Shown: piece by piece, positions 22,895 through 36,300 of the stretch
How positions within the stretch are numbered: the first letter of the stretch is position 1
Layout: each line of letters opens with the position of its first letter
NCBI RefSeq assembly: GCF_954871325.1
Contig: NC_088775.1
Span: forward strand, 78,283,561-78,347,560
Origin: Gordionus sp. m RMFG-2023
Lineage: Eukaryota > Nematomorpha > Gordioida > Chordodea > Parachordodidae
DNA length: 64,000 bases
Reading direction: 5' to 3'
The notes under the pieces: model-generated
What the model saw: the letters and a program-made list of their open reading frames with translations, nothing else
What the model was told of the DNA's origin: nothing
The model's database searches: none
Translations under genes and position numbers: made by a program

Positions 22895-24525
22895 TTTTAT
22901 CCAAAAAAATAAATTATAGTGTTTAGTTTTAGTTTAAAAAATTATTAACTTTTACTTTCTTTCTCTCAATTATTGTTTAAGATATATGCATAAATTTTTG
23001 GGGGAAAGGGGGTGGGGAAGCTAAGGAGGATATCTTTTATTAAAATTATGTTCACAAACATATTTCTAAAGAGGGATTTATCTTATCGCCCCCCCCCCCC
23101 CGACTACGCCTATACTGATGAGTGATAAATACATGCTTAATAAAACAAGTGGATTTTAAATAAATTGGAAATACAGTATGATTTATAATTAAATATATGA
23201 ATTTTCTATTCGCTAAGAACATTTTTCTAAGTTTAAAAAAACAGGATTATGTTGATCTTTAATAAATAAAAGGCTTAGGCAAATTTTATAAAATTATTTA
23301 TTAAATAAAATAGTCTAAAACTTAATTTTATGATAAATTATGAATATATTTATTATATTTTGCAAGAAAATATATATTTTTCTGTGCAAAATTGCATTGA
23401 AAAGTTATCCACTAACCTTTCATCAAATATCTCATTGCCCTTAAAACTCTTAAAATATATTTTAAAAATATCGCAAATGGTAGTGAATAAAAAATGGATC
23501 ACAAATAGTAGGGAAGCAGAGATTGCTATATATCTAAAAAAAATGTTTAGAATAGGTCGTTAGCTTAAATATGTATAGAACAAAAAAGTAAGTAAGAAAA
23601 TATTCGAATACATAAGTCAAAGCTGCATTAAGATTTTTGGTGACAAAGGAAAAAATATTTTGGTGGCCCTTTAAAACAAAATCCAATTTACCTAGCGCTA
23701 AAAAATAAAATCAACCAAAAAGGAAATTTAAATGGCAAAAATTATATAAAATCAAAGAGAATTCCGTTCGTTCATTCGCTTGCACGGTCTTGGTATCAGA
23801 TAAAAAAAATTAAATGATTGTAGGGATTTTAGCTCAGGATTAAGAATATCACTAGTATTTAATTTGATTAAAGTATATGTAAGTAGAGTGAATAATAATA
23901 TATATATCATAAAATTTTCCCTTTGCTTATATAACAAGAAAAATAATTATGTATATCGTATATAGCCGCAGAACAGTAAAATAAACATTTATATAACACA
24001 AAGCTAATAAGTATCTTTTTAAATTGGTATATTAACTTTTTTTGTTAATTAAATAAACGTACTATATAAAATACATACAACAGTGATGAAATATAAATTT
24101 TTTAAATTTAGCAAATTAGATACTAAATTAAAATATGTATTATAATAAATTTCATTTTGGTATGAAAGAAATAAATGGGTTGGGTTATTAAAACTCTCAG
24201 CATAATATATATATCTAGAAAAAATGGTAATAAAATCACAAAAATAATATATCTAAAATATTTTACTAACCTTCTAAATATTTACCACGTGTGTGGATAG
24301 AAATCCAGAGGTTTGAAACAATTATGGCCAGCATTGAGCTGGAAAGTTGCAACACTTGAGAGGCATATGTTTATTATGAGCAGTTGGTTTAAATTAAAAT
24401 ACGAACTTATACGAACTGGTTGTTAAATAAAATTATGACATATGTGAACCGGTTGTTTAAATATTTTCTAAAAAGCGAAAAATTAAAAAGTGATTAAAGC
24501 AAGAAGTTTGCAATTTAGCCCACGG
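22895..24525. other. AT-rich spacer with a C homopolymer
   Basis: No gene recognised. It contains a run of 13 C at 23089-23101 next to G-rich GGGGGAAAGGGGGTGGGG near 23000. A minus-strand segment at about 24290-24345, after CTTTCCAG and before GTAAAT, reads NAGHNCFKPLDFYPHT; it is too short to call. Confidence 0.45.
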
Positions 24526-24529
24526 GTTA

Positions 24530-24690
24530 TTGTGGGAAAAATTTGAAGGGCCTCCTCAAAATTTTGAATATTTTTTAATACCAAATGTAATTTTGATAAT
24601 GTTAGCTAAAAAAAAGGTAATTTAAAAATTCTTTTTGAACCGCCTGAGATTGTAAAGGATAGTGGTGCCCTTGATTTGGCCAAAGGCCAA
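24530..24690. repeat. family E repeat, copy 1
   Basis: Starts GGGCCTCCTCAAAATTTTG, continues TAGCTAAAAAAAAGGTAATTT and ends near GAGATTGTAAAGGATAGTGGTGCCC. A diverged copy with the same order of words lies at 28455-28650. Confidence 0.5.
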
Positions 24691-24904
24691 CTTACTGGGA
24701 GCTTATAAATTAATTATGAGATCAATAAAGGCAATTGTAAATTTAAAAGATAATTTTGGTAATTATGACAAGGAAATTTCAATTATAATTGAAAGTTAGG
24801 CAGTTAAATACATTTCTACAACTGAAAAAAAGTATTTTCTGCTTTACTTAATTATTATTAAATGTAAATGCATTTAAATGATATATATCAGAGAAATGAA
24901 GAGG

Positions 24905-25095
24905 TAGCATTTGTACTGCCCGGCCCGGATTTTTTTAAAAAATATTTTAGGATCGACCCTGATTTTTTTAAAATATAATTATATTTATATTTTTGTTTTA
25001 TAGATAGTAATGGCAATTTAAAATATTCTGTTTTAAAATATTAGACTTGGTCCTGGTAATTTTTTTAAAAATCTATCTGATATATATTCTTTAAA
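24905..25095. repeat. family B repeat copy
   Basis: GAGGTAGCATTTGTACTGCC, CGGCCCGGATTTTTTTAAA, AGATAGTAATGGCAATTTAAA and a TCTATCTGATATAT end, in the same order as the copy at 55052-55240. Followed by about 580 bases of AT-rich spacer with short TATTCG repeats around 25260-25360. Confidence 0.55.
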
Positions 25096-25674
25096 TGTTT
25101 AAATTTCATATTTTATAAAATAATATTTAGCGCACTAATTTTTTTCAAGTAACGGAAGCTATTTACTTTTTGAATTTAGTAGCTATTATTATTTTGAAAA
25201 TTGGCTGTAGTGGCTACTGTTCCTAAAACGAATTATTTGCTGTTCGATTTTACTAGATTCGTATTTTACGAATACGAATAACAAATTCGAATGGAATACG
25301 AATAAGGAAAATATATTATTCGTCGAATAATTTTTTATACATTATTCGATCAAGTTATTCAAAATTATTCGCAATAATTTTTTTCTTCTTCTTCATATTT
25401 ATCAAAATTTATATTATATATTCGACATTATTCATAAATATTTGAAACTATTCTTAAAAATTAAAAATCATAGTTGTTTGTTTTTATATATAGTAAATAA
25501 ATTTTGATTTTTAATGTTTTTGAATTTTTTTTATTATTAGTCCATAGTTCTAGCTGCAACTTTGTAAAAAAAATAGATAATATTTTCCTTATGGATTCAA
25601 AATGAATAAAAGATAATTAGTAATAATAAATTTCAAGTAATCCCAAATGTTGGGATAAGGTAGGCTAAAATGTA

Positions 25675-26135
25675 GGGGAGACCGGGGATGGTTGGGACAC
25701 TTTTCGTTCAAACCTTAATAATAAAAAATTTTTTTTTGTCCCAACTATGACAGACTCTGTGTACGTTGGGACACACATATGTGATAGTTGGGACACTCGT
25801 GAAATAGAGGTCTAAATAAATTAAAAAATTTAAAATCAGTAATCCAGTAAGACTAGAGACTATGACACATATGATTTTATTGATAATATTATAATTCATA
25901 ATCAATAACTATATAAAAAAAATTTTAGCAAAATTTAGGAAATTTATTTTGGCGAAAAAAAAATTGTAAAGAAAAAAATGTAAAAAAATTTTTTTTTAAT
26001 CATAAACATAGTGAAAAATAAGTATTTAATTATTTTTTATTCACAATACTAAATTAATAATAAAATTATACAATTGTTGATAAAATGAGCTAAAATGGCG
26101 TGTCCCAACTATACTATGACCAACTATGACCGAGC
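25675..26135. mobile_element. short inverted-repeat element with GTTGGGACA words
   Basis: Opens GGGGAGACCGGGGATGG then TTGGGACAC, and closes GTGTCCCAACTATAC followed by CCAACTATGACCGAGCCC; the ends are loosely inverted. GTTGGGACA or its complement recurs at least four times (about 25692, 25738, 25763 and 26100). The AT-rich middle has no coding block. The GGGGAGAC-GGG opening recurs near 52486 and, in a shortened form, near 53452. Confidence 0.5.
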
Positions 26136-27340
26136 CCACTAACTTTATAAATATCCTTCAAAATCATATTAATTCATATTTATTGATTCTGAAAGTTTGC
26201 CAGATTGGAAAATAGGGTTTAGGCTTTCCTAAAATCTATTTATTATGATTTTTGAAGCTTTATTTATAAATATAAACGATAAAGTTTGCAAATATTTTTT
26301 ATTACTTTTGGTATGCCAAAACACATTTTCTTCTGTAAAAATTAAAATACTAACTATTTTTCAAATCTTTTTTAGCCAATCATGTGTGACAAAATTATAT
26401 ATGTTAGGCTCAAATTTCCAGTCTTATAAAATAATAGCTCAAATTATAATAAGAATGTCCTAACGTTCCCCTGATTTTTGGAAGATATATAGATTTTATT
26501 AAGAGGTAAAATATTTGAAAATTGGGATGGTCTTCGATGTCTTGAATATTAACGAAATCGCTTGGGAGTTTGGCGGAGAAGAAATTTATAGTAAAAAAAA
26601 AAGCCACCGATAGGAGCACCAAAAGATAGGGGCATGGTGATTGAATCCTGGAAAAGTAAATCTCGGATTTCGATGCACAGTCGAATGCGTGATGAGTAAA
26701 TAGTTAAAACTAGACTAAGAAATACAGGGTTTAATTTAAAAGTTGGTAGAGGGGAAGTCTCCTTATCAATAGATCAGGAGGACACTGGTAGAATTTTCTA
26801 ATTTTAAAAAGAATTGGTACAATTAAAATCACGTTTAAATGAAATATTTTTATAACAAAATAATGGCAAAAACAATATATTTTATTGGGTAAGGATTTTA
26901 AAAATAAAATAGCCAAAAGAAAAAATTCCGTGCAGGGTTGAAATTTAAAACAAATTTAAATTACATGAACTTGTTGGAAAATTGCAGAATGGAACATTTA
27001 TCATTTGCTTCTCATATTTTTAATTTTGATACACTTTACAAAATACTGCTTATAATTACTTCTATTCAAAATGACAATGTTCAAAATTCCCATTTTATAG
27101 CTAAATTCTATTAAATAAAATAGAAGAAAGAAAAAAGATTTGTGTATAAAAAAAATAATATTGTTTGGTACCGCGAGTTTATAAAAACAAATAGTTTGTA
27201 TACATACAATTTTTGTTTAAATAATAAATAAATTAACAAAAGCTATTCGCTTTTTATTTTTATATCTATAATATTTTATTGAACTGTTATCGCCTTAATA
27301 TTATTGAAAAAAAAATCCTACTTTTTATTTCATTTCGGCT
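26136..27340. other. AT-rich spacer upstream of P2X
   Basis: No exon, repeat end or promoter motif could be supported. This is the presumed promoter side of the P2X gene, but no TATA box or initiator can be singled out in such AT-rich sequence. Confidence 0.4.
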
Positions 27341-30300
27341 ATGTTTTTCTTGGAATACGAAACACCAAAGATAATAAAAATAAGAAATTGGCAACTTGCT
27401 TTAATCAATAAAACGATTCAGATTAGCATTCTGATTTATGTTATCGGATATGTTCTCTTATATAAGAAAGGTTATCAATCATTTGACCAATTACCCATGT
27501 GCGCCAATAGTATTAAAATTAAGGGAATAGGCTCATTAAGCTCTGCATATACAAAAACAAACGACTCCGAATCCATAGTTGACATGGTGGATTATCAATT
27601 TACTCCTCCAGTTGATAACAATGCCTTTTATATCCCAACTAGATTGATTATAACCGAAAATCAGATACAAAGTCAGTGTCCAGAGGATCCTAATATTCCC
27701 AGTGTTTTCTGTATTTTACATTCAAGGAATAATAGTATAATTTATTTTATTTTTTTTAACGATTATATTTATCAATCAGGTTGTCAAAATGGTCAGATAA
27801 TAGAGGGAGGTAATGGAATTCAAACTGGCAGATGTGTAAAATTTATTTCCAAAGGTCAATATAGTAACATTAGTCTTATAATTAATATATTTATATCAAT
27901 AAACGTGGCAATAAGTAAAATAGTATTTTTAAATGGCACGTTTATATTATATTCAAATTAGGTGGCATTTTTTAAAATTTATAAGATATTTTAATTTAAA
28001 CCTTAGACTTAGAGAGAGATACGAATTACTCCGTCATTTCTTTCAGAAAAAAGAAGCAATTATATTCTAAAAGATCATTGTAATTTATTTTTAAAACATG
28101 TAAAAATTTTTGATAAAAAATACGATATTGAATGAAATCTTAAGATATATTTAAGTTAACATCATCTAACTACTATAATATTTATTAAAATATCGGTGTA
28201 GAGTAGTTTTAAATAGGGATGCAAATCCGAACCCTCATGTTTTTGCTGAACCGGAACCTGAATCCCTTTTAAAAGTGGAGGGTTTTAGGTATCAAAAAAA
28301 AAATTATATAAAAAAAATTCATAAAATATTTTCTTCGCATTTTAAAAATATCAGTTTTATTATGCATCTATTTTATAGGTAGAATTTGGTTATAAATGAA
28401 AATTTAATATGCTAATCCCCAACCCTTTTAAATATTTAACAGTAGCATCACTAGGGTGGTGGAGCACAGAGGGGCTTGAGCCCCCTGAAATGAGCAAAAT
28501 TTTTTTTTACACCACTAAAAAAAAGAAGGTAATTTTGGATTATGTTAACTATAAAATAAAAAAAGATAATTTTGAAAATAATTAAAAAAATATTTTTTTG
28601 AGACTCATGTCATGAGATTGTAAATATAGTGAGCCCCTGATTTTTAAATCTGAATCCGGACCTTATTTTTTTGTCGAGGGGTTCACATCCTTGGGTGTAA
28701 ATTCTTTAAGGAAGGAATAACTAACACCAGTTCCAATGGCAAAGGATTAATATCTTTCAAAGAAAAAATGGTCTGGAAGATAAATATTATAACATTCGGT
28801 TTCCACTAAAATGTCTCTTTCTAGGCCTATTTTTTAATTGGCCATTTCCAAAATATTTTTATAACCACTTAAATTTATTATCCTATTCCTAAGACTAAAT
28901 TCAAGGTTGACTTTTCTCTTAAATGATGAATTAAGATCTGTCCAAAAAAAAAACTAAAGATAGTTTTAGTTGCATCTTAATATTGCGCACAAATTGAGCT
29001 TTTCAAACGCTGAGTTTAGAAGCTTATAATGCATTTCAGATGGTATCGTTTTAACTAGTTTTATTTATCAATATTTTTTTTATTCATTCATTTTGCACCT
29101 TGGTCTATGGCCATTTCTTTAAAAACTCGGTTTTTTTGCAAGAAAGTCGACATTTTTTTTACCCAGATAAAAATAATGAAGAGGTGGGGAGTACTAATGA
29201 GAATAAAAGGAAGGGATGGAGGCACTAAAAATACCTTCCTTGTTTTTTAATCATATGTAATTTATAATATGTAATAAAATAAATTGTCTTTTAAAATGGA
29301 ATATTTAGAAATTAATAGCATTTATACGATACTAATACAAAGACAACCTCAATTTATTTACGGACTATAATGCATTATTTCTTACGAAACGTAAATAGAC
29401 GCAGAGTTAAAAAAATAATGAATTTCTTTAAATTCAAATAAGTAAGCTTGAATGAGAAGTTGATTAATAACTCCGTTCTAGCCGATGTTCGCTAGCTTTT
29501 ATTTTGAAAAATTTATTAGTCATCCAAGCTATAAGTTTTTTTAAAAATTACTTTTTATTCATAACTAAAAATGATCTCGGTTTTCCTATCAGTGTTGCGG
29601 GAGCTATCCAACAATTTATTTAATAAAACCTTTTATCTAGCCTCAAAAACTTTGAGGAACTCTCCCTTTTGACTTTTAAGGCTTATTTCTAAATTAAAAA
29701 ACTTCTTCAATATCCATTCTCTATAAGATCCACTGCCATCTTCAAATTCACCGGAGAACTCAAAATATATGAGTTAAAAATAGAAGAAATAATAGGAAAG
29801 ATTATCAATTTTTGTTTTAATTACTTCATTTCAACTACACTACCTACTTTCAATGAAAGAACCGAAATTTGGTCCCCTTCATCTCATTTAGGCTTGTGTT
29901 GGTACCCTAGCTGCTCATTTCTCTTTTCCAGACCATTTGATAGATGTGACTTTCTCTTTATGGCTCAACACAAGTAGATCTGGCAATTATCTTTTCACTT
30001 CAACCAAGCTGAAAGACTTGAATGGTATCATGAATTTAGGTGATATTGGTCACCTATACACCAATCTGTCGATCATTCTTCCTTTGCTCTTTGAACAGGG
30101 GTTTAAGACATTAATCTTTAGAGGCAATCCTATCTATGACTTGAAACTCAGACCAAGAATGTTTTAGCAGTGGCTATACTTTATGAACTAACTCAATTAT
30201 GTCACATAAATGTGCAAATGTGACAAATAAACTGTTTCCATCTCGCTTATAAAGTGAGCTTAAACTCTGCTGAAATACCTTCAACAACGGAACCCACAAG

Positions 30301-33300
30301 AATATTCTCAGGTAATAGAAGACCTGGGAAGATGACAAGTTCCTGTCATGGAATTTATGCATCGATCTATTGGCTTCATCAAACTTAAATAAAGATCTAG
30401 CATAAAATTAAAATATGAAATATACATTGACATACGAGAACAGTATCCTTTCTCTATCCTGTCATTATGACCACTCACAATCTTTGGACGTCAAGCCAAA
30501 GACCTAATAAAATAATTGGATAGATTAATCTTGGTCAAACAGAGAACTTGAGGCTTCTGCTTTAGTCAAAGGCCAGCAATCAAGGTCTTCAAATCAAATT
30601 TTAATTAAATTGATAACTCACTCTCTGATTGGCTCACCCTTATTCTGATCTCTCCTCCCACTTTTACCTTCAAACTAAACATTTCACTTTTTTGTATAAA
30701 TTTTTTTTCTTCTTTTAATATTTTTCTTTTTTTGAAAGTTATTTAAAATTCAGTTTTAGGTAGCAATAGGAAAATAATACATTAAATCATAACACACCTT
30801 CCTTATATATATTATATATAAATTTGTTTAATAAATATAAATACCGATTTTTTTTTTATAAATTTTTTTTTTTTAATATATATTTTTAATTATAATTTGT
30901 AAAAAAAATAATTAACGATTTATAAGTACAAAATACAAACAAAGATAACAATATATCAATATAAAATAAAATAAAACATTATTTTATAAAAACGGAGGTA
31001 GGACTACAAGTTCCCAAAAAACATGAATAGTTATATTTTAAAATAGTTATTTGTAGGTTTTGTTTTAAAAAATAGTATTCTTTTGGTTCTGATGTAAGGG
31101 CTCTTATTTTATCGCCTATATTTTTTAAGAATTTTTAAGTTCCGCTTGGCATATGTCCAAGGGAAGAGATAACGATTGGTGTAAAAATATAATTAGTGAA
31201 TTTGGAATATTTCATTGTTTTTTTTTCTCGGCTATATCAACCGGATTAGAATTTAAATTTTTTGGGAAAGAAGATACGCATGTGAAGTCCCAAATTAAGG
31301 ATTTCCCTAAAGACCAAGGCACGAAAGTTAGGCCATCTGATCTTAAGCCATCATCTAATGATAAATTTGTAGGCTTCAGGATGCGGCTAATAGTTAAATT
31401 AATTGCTGCATGCCTTGCATGCCTGCTTTGACTATATATACAATTTAGACCATGTCTCCCTTTGGAGTCAACTAATATTTTACATTTGATGTATGTATGT
31501 GGTTGAACAATGTTACATACTAGTCGATGGCCTATGGCAACTCTTAGTTGTTCATCTGATAAGAGGTTACCTAGGTTACGACTTGGTAATGCTTCCAACC
31601 ATTCATAACCACTAGTACATCAGCACTCTGTAATAGTTGAATAGGGGTTTGATGAGATTATTTAAAAAATTTTTAATTAAAGGTTCGAAAATAGATTGGT
31701 GTGTTAAGATTGTGGGTAAAACAGCTTCAGGTGAAGCTAAAGATACCCAGGCTGTCAAGGCTGTGTTTAAAAGATCTTTAGGAGAGATAAAAGAAGATAT
31801 CATGGCGTTATTCATCAAACGCGATGCCAAAAATGAGGAAAGAGATATAAGATTTAAAGGTTATAAATCTAAACCACCCATTTTCGAGGGTAATTGTGAG
31901 AAACCCCAATTAAAATCTTCCAATTTAATATTTAAAATATTTTCTAATAAGCTTCTAAAAAATTCCTGAGCACGATTAATAATTTCAATATTTAAAAAAA
32001 GGAAGAAGATCTAAAAATATGTAAAATCTTTGGTAAAAATAAATATTTTTTTAAAAGAAAAAAGCTCTGGTGTGTAGGAATTTCTTCTAAAATAGTTTCA
32101 AGTCCTAATAAGCCTTCGAAAAATTTTTTAAACCCTTGGACTTCGAGAGTATTTGAATTTAAAAAGCATATTTCAGATTTAGCTTTATTTAGAGTAAGGC
32201 CTATGTTTAGAGAATTCTTCTCTATATATTCTATCGCTTGGTAAATCAATACCATTTTAAATGTGCATACATTTTTATATTCTTAAGTAATTTTTTTTAA
32301 AAAAGGAATTAAATTGTATATACAAAAGAATATGAAAAGGTATAATTAAAAAACAATAACGAATTATTCGGGTATTTTTTGTTATAAGAAACGAGCAATA
32401 TTACTAATTGTTTTGAGCGGTATTTAAAATTAATTGGGCAGTTTAAAAATAATTTGGTAGATATTTAAAATTTTTGACAAGTTATCAATTAAATTTTCTG
32501 ACTTGGGTAGTAAGCAATCAAAATAGATGGACAGTTTAAAAAATATTTGGTAAGTTTTTAAAATTTTTGGCAAAATTATTAATTTTTTCAAGTTTTTATA
32601 TTCACTTTTGAGAAGCTGTAAATTTTTTGATAGGTAAAGGCAGACCTGTATTTGCTTTAGGTTGCGCCGTCCCGCTAGAAAAATTTTTGTCCGCGGGACA
32701 AACGAAACTATATATTTAGTATATCTAATGTTTAAAAACTTAAAACCCCGCCATAAATTCCACAAAAATCCTAAAATTTTATAAGATGTCAATTTTAAGA
32801 AGTTTTAAATTTATTTTTATATATCATAAGATTAGCTGGAAATTTTATTTGCATTTTATTAAATCTCCGTTATTTTATTTTCCGCTATTTTTTCAAAGTA
32901 AAAAAATTTACTCTGTGAACTAAATATATTCCAAATATTCTATTTAATCCCAATCGGAGTAATGAATATTGCTGGCTAATGTGATAATACCATTATTAAT
33001 TTTTGTAAAATTTAACACATAAAGACGGAATCTAAATAAATTGTCGAATTATTTCCTCCAACAGGCTGTGACTGCAGCTATAAAGTTTATAGAGTACATT
33101 TCTGTCAGCAGGCTGTAACTACATCTAAGAAGTACATAGAAATAACTATGAAACACTACAAATATATTCAACAGATTAAAGTATAGAGTAAAGAAATTGA
33201 ATTATTTTTATTAAAGATATGTATGTTGTCGAATGGACAAATCGTGTAAAGAGCGTTATGAAATGGTTATCATTTGTTCCTGTAAATTTTCTAGTCTTTG

Positions 33301-36300
33301 AATACTTTTTCTATTATATTATCTGCCAATTTTAAAAATATAATAGGGAATAATAAGAGTGTGTAAATATATAGTTAATTTTACTGAAGGAAAATAAGAG
33401 AATTGGCTGCCTTATGGTTTTAAATTCTTACTTTGAATAGATATTTACACAGTGATAATTGTAGTGTTATAAAACAGCTCGGCTCGATTTTTAAAAACGG
33501 TTAACCCAATATTTCAGCCAAAAATATTACGTAAGCCTTGAGATTTCGCTCATAGATGGCAGAAAATCTCCAGGCCTGCATAACATTTTTTGGCTAAAAT
33601 ATTGGGTTTTAGCCGTTTAACAACACTAGATAATTGCATATTATGTATTGAATATATAAGTGGTAGTTATATTTTGATTATCTTATAGAGTAACTGCATA
33701 ATTCTATTTGGTATTTAAAATAATTTAAATAGGTGAATTTTTTTGTACGCCAATGTGAATACGGATAATAAAAATTTTCCACTTCTCTGTGAGAGAAGTA
33801 AAATAGTTTTTGAATTTAATGTAATAATAAAGTAAAAGTTGGAGCAAATGTAAAGTTCGCTTTTAAATTAATTATGGACATGTGTGTAAAATGTAGAAAT
33901 CTTATTATGTTGTTTCTTGGTTTGAATTTTATTAAAAAATGAGGAATAAAAAATTAAGTATATTAAAATAGAGAGAAGAATAAATGAGTATTTATATTAT
34001 GTATATTTTATATTTTGATAATAGATTTTAAAACGTAAATTAAATATTTGATCTGAAAAACAAAAACCATTTTTGATTTAATAATTATCTAGAGTTGAAA
34101 ATAATATAATTCAGGAATTAAGTTGGAGAATAAAATAGTATAATAATTGACAAATAAATATTCTAGAGAAAATTGAGAATTAAAATAATCAACAACTCAA
34201 ATTAAGTAAAATTTAAATTGAAAAAAAAATACTAGATCCATTATAGGCATTTTACAAATATTATTCCTTGAATAAATAGTATATCTTATATATATTTTAT
34301 ATGCGAACCGAATTATAATTACAATATAAAAATAATATTAGATATAAATCTGAATGGCAAAGAAACCAATGGTGTTTGCGAGATAAAAGCTTGGTGCCCT
34401 GTACAATTAACTGGCTTACACGGTATTATTCATATTTATTTACATAATAATTTGAAAGTGATCCCTTCATCAAAGGAAAAGAGTATTGAAATAGCAGAAG
34501 GACTCTTTTTTATACCATAAGGATATAAAATCCATAATATTTTTATTTTAATATTTATCGAAATTATTTTAAACAAAAAATGTTATCTACGTTTTTCAAA
34601 TTACAAGTTTGCCTTTGTTTTCGAATAGAAGCTCTTACTATGAGAGCACAAAATATGTAGAAATTTGCAAAAAATAAATTTTATATTAAACTTATAATTT
34701 ATTCATTAAAAGTCAGCGGAATTATCTATAAAATTATTTTAAAAAATTCTAAATAAATTTATTTGCTTAAATAATTTTGTTCATCAATGGTTATTGATTG
34801 CATTAAAAAACATATAAAATAATCAAAAATATAATTTATAGAATAATTAATATTTAATACATTTTATCGTTGTTATAATGGTTGGAAGTAATGGCTAAGC
34901 AAGATTTATATATTCCTTCAATTTAATTGTTATTTTTCTTTTCTTATCACTCATTTAAAAAATTTTTTTTATAAAAAGTAAGTATTCAATAAAATATCTT
35001 CCTCAAGTTCCAACTAATCACACGTGATTTACATTTTTTAATTAATATTTTTATATCAATACAAATTTCCTTTTAGTTTTTTTTAAGATGACACATCTTT
35101 TTATAAAAAAAAATTACTTAATGCCATTCCTATAAACCGCCTTCATTAAATTCTTTTCAAATAATAATTTGTTTGAAAAAGCGGTAAAAATAGGCGACAT
35201 GTTTTTATTATTTTTTATGATGTTCGAATTTAGTGTTGTTAAACAGTTCGTTTTTGCCGATAGCCAAAATAATATTAAGCAAGCCTCAGGATTTCATTAA
35301 TAGATTCCCAAACTATTATGTCATCTATGAGCAAATCTAGGCTTGCTAAATATTTTATGGCTATAATATTGGGTTAGCCGTTTTGAAAAATCGAGCCCTT
35401 TACTTTAACAACACTATTCGAATTGAATGAGAACAAAATATAAAAACGTATTTTGTGCTCTCATAATAAGGGTCTCTGTTCGAAAACACGGCAAATCCTG
35501 TAAATATGCGATCAATAAAATAGGGTAAGTTATGTCTGAGAAATCTTTTTAAACTAAAAAAAATGGTCACAGTCGCTTGTTAATTGGAAAAATTCACTAC
35601 ATAACCAAAGGCCGGCAATAGGTTATCTTAAATATTTCAAAAATAATTTATAGGGGAACTATATATATTAGGCTGCATTCATAATGGGATTCGATTCATG
35701 CACGATCTCTGATACATTTTGAAAATTTGTTTATGAGATCAATTTTTTTTAAATATTAATTTTATCTTTAATTTCATTCATTCAACTCGGTGAAGATTTA
35801 AAGTTGAAGAAACATTAAATCCTTGTTCCAAAGAAAGGACCTAATATTATAAATTAATTGCGAGGAGAGAATTATACACTAAAAAAACTTGTGCAAATGT
35901 TTAGCATAGCCCGCCTTGAAAAGAATTATTTTCTGGTTGTTAGGTAAATTGATGTCCTTTTCCTTCATAAAAAACTACTCGATGGGCTAAAAAAAACCAT
36001 TTCAAAAATCTTTAGTGGCCAGTTGCCAATTTCTAATATGTAGCACTTGATATAAAAGTAGATTACTGCTCTGACCTGTTAAAACAAAAATCATTTTAAA
36101 AAAAACTATACTAGATAAATAATAATCTCAATGTTTTTTATTTGCCCATAGGCTTTATAAATTATTCAGTTGTTCTTGATTTATAATTAATTCATTTTCT
36201 AAAATTTTATTAAAATAAAATAAAAGTATTTATTAAATCTTCACAACGATTAGAAAAACATACCTTAAATTTTTGGACAAAAAAAATCCTACCAGAGATT

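Noticed and set aside
24290-24345. Short minus-strand exon-like block with a GTAAAT donor
   Set aside because: Too short, no partner exon and no recognisable motif.
27711-27779. Longer 69-nt version of the first P2X intron
   Set aside because: It would put the second and third conserved cysteines side by side; the 45-nt version keeps a spacer of eight residues, closer to the family.
32430-32792. 120-codon minus-strand open frame in a P2X intron
   Set aside because: It runs through T/A-rich repeat text with a GTCCCGC hairpin and shows no recognisable domain.
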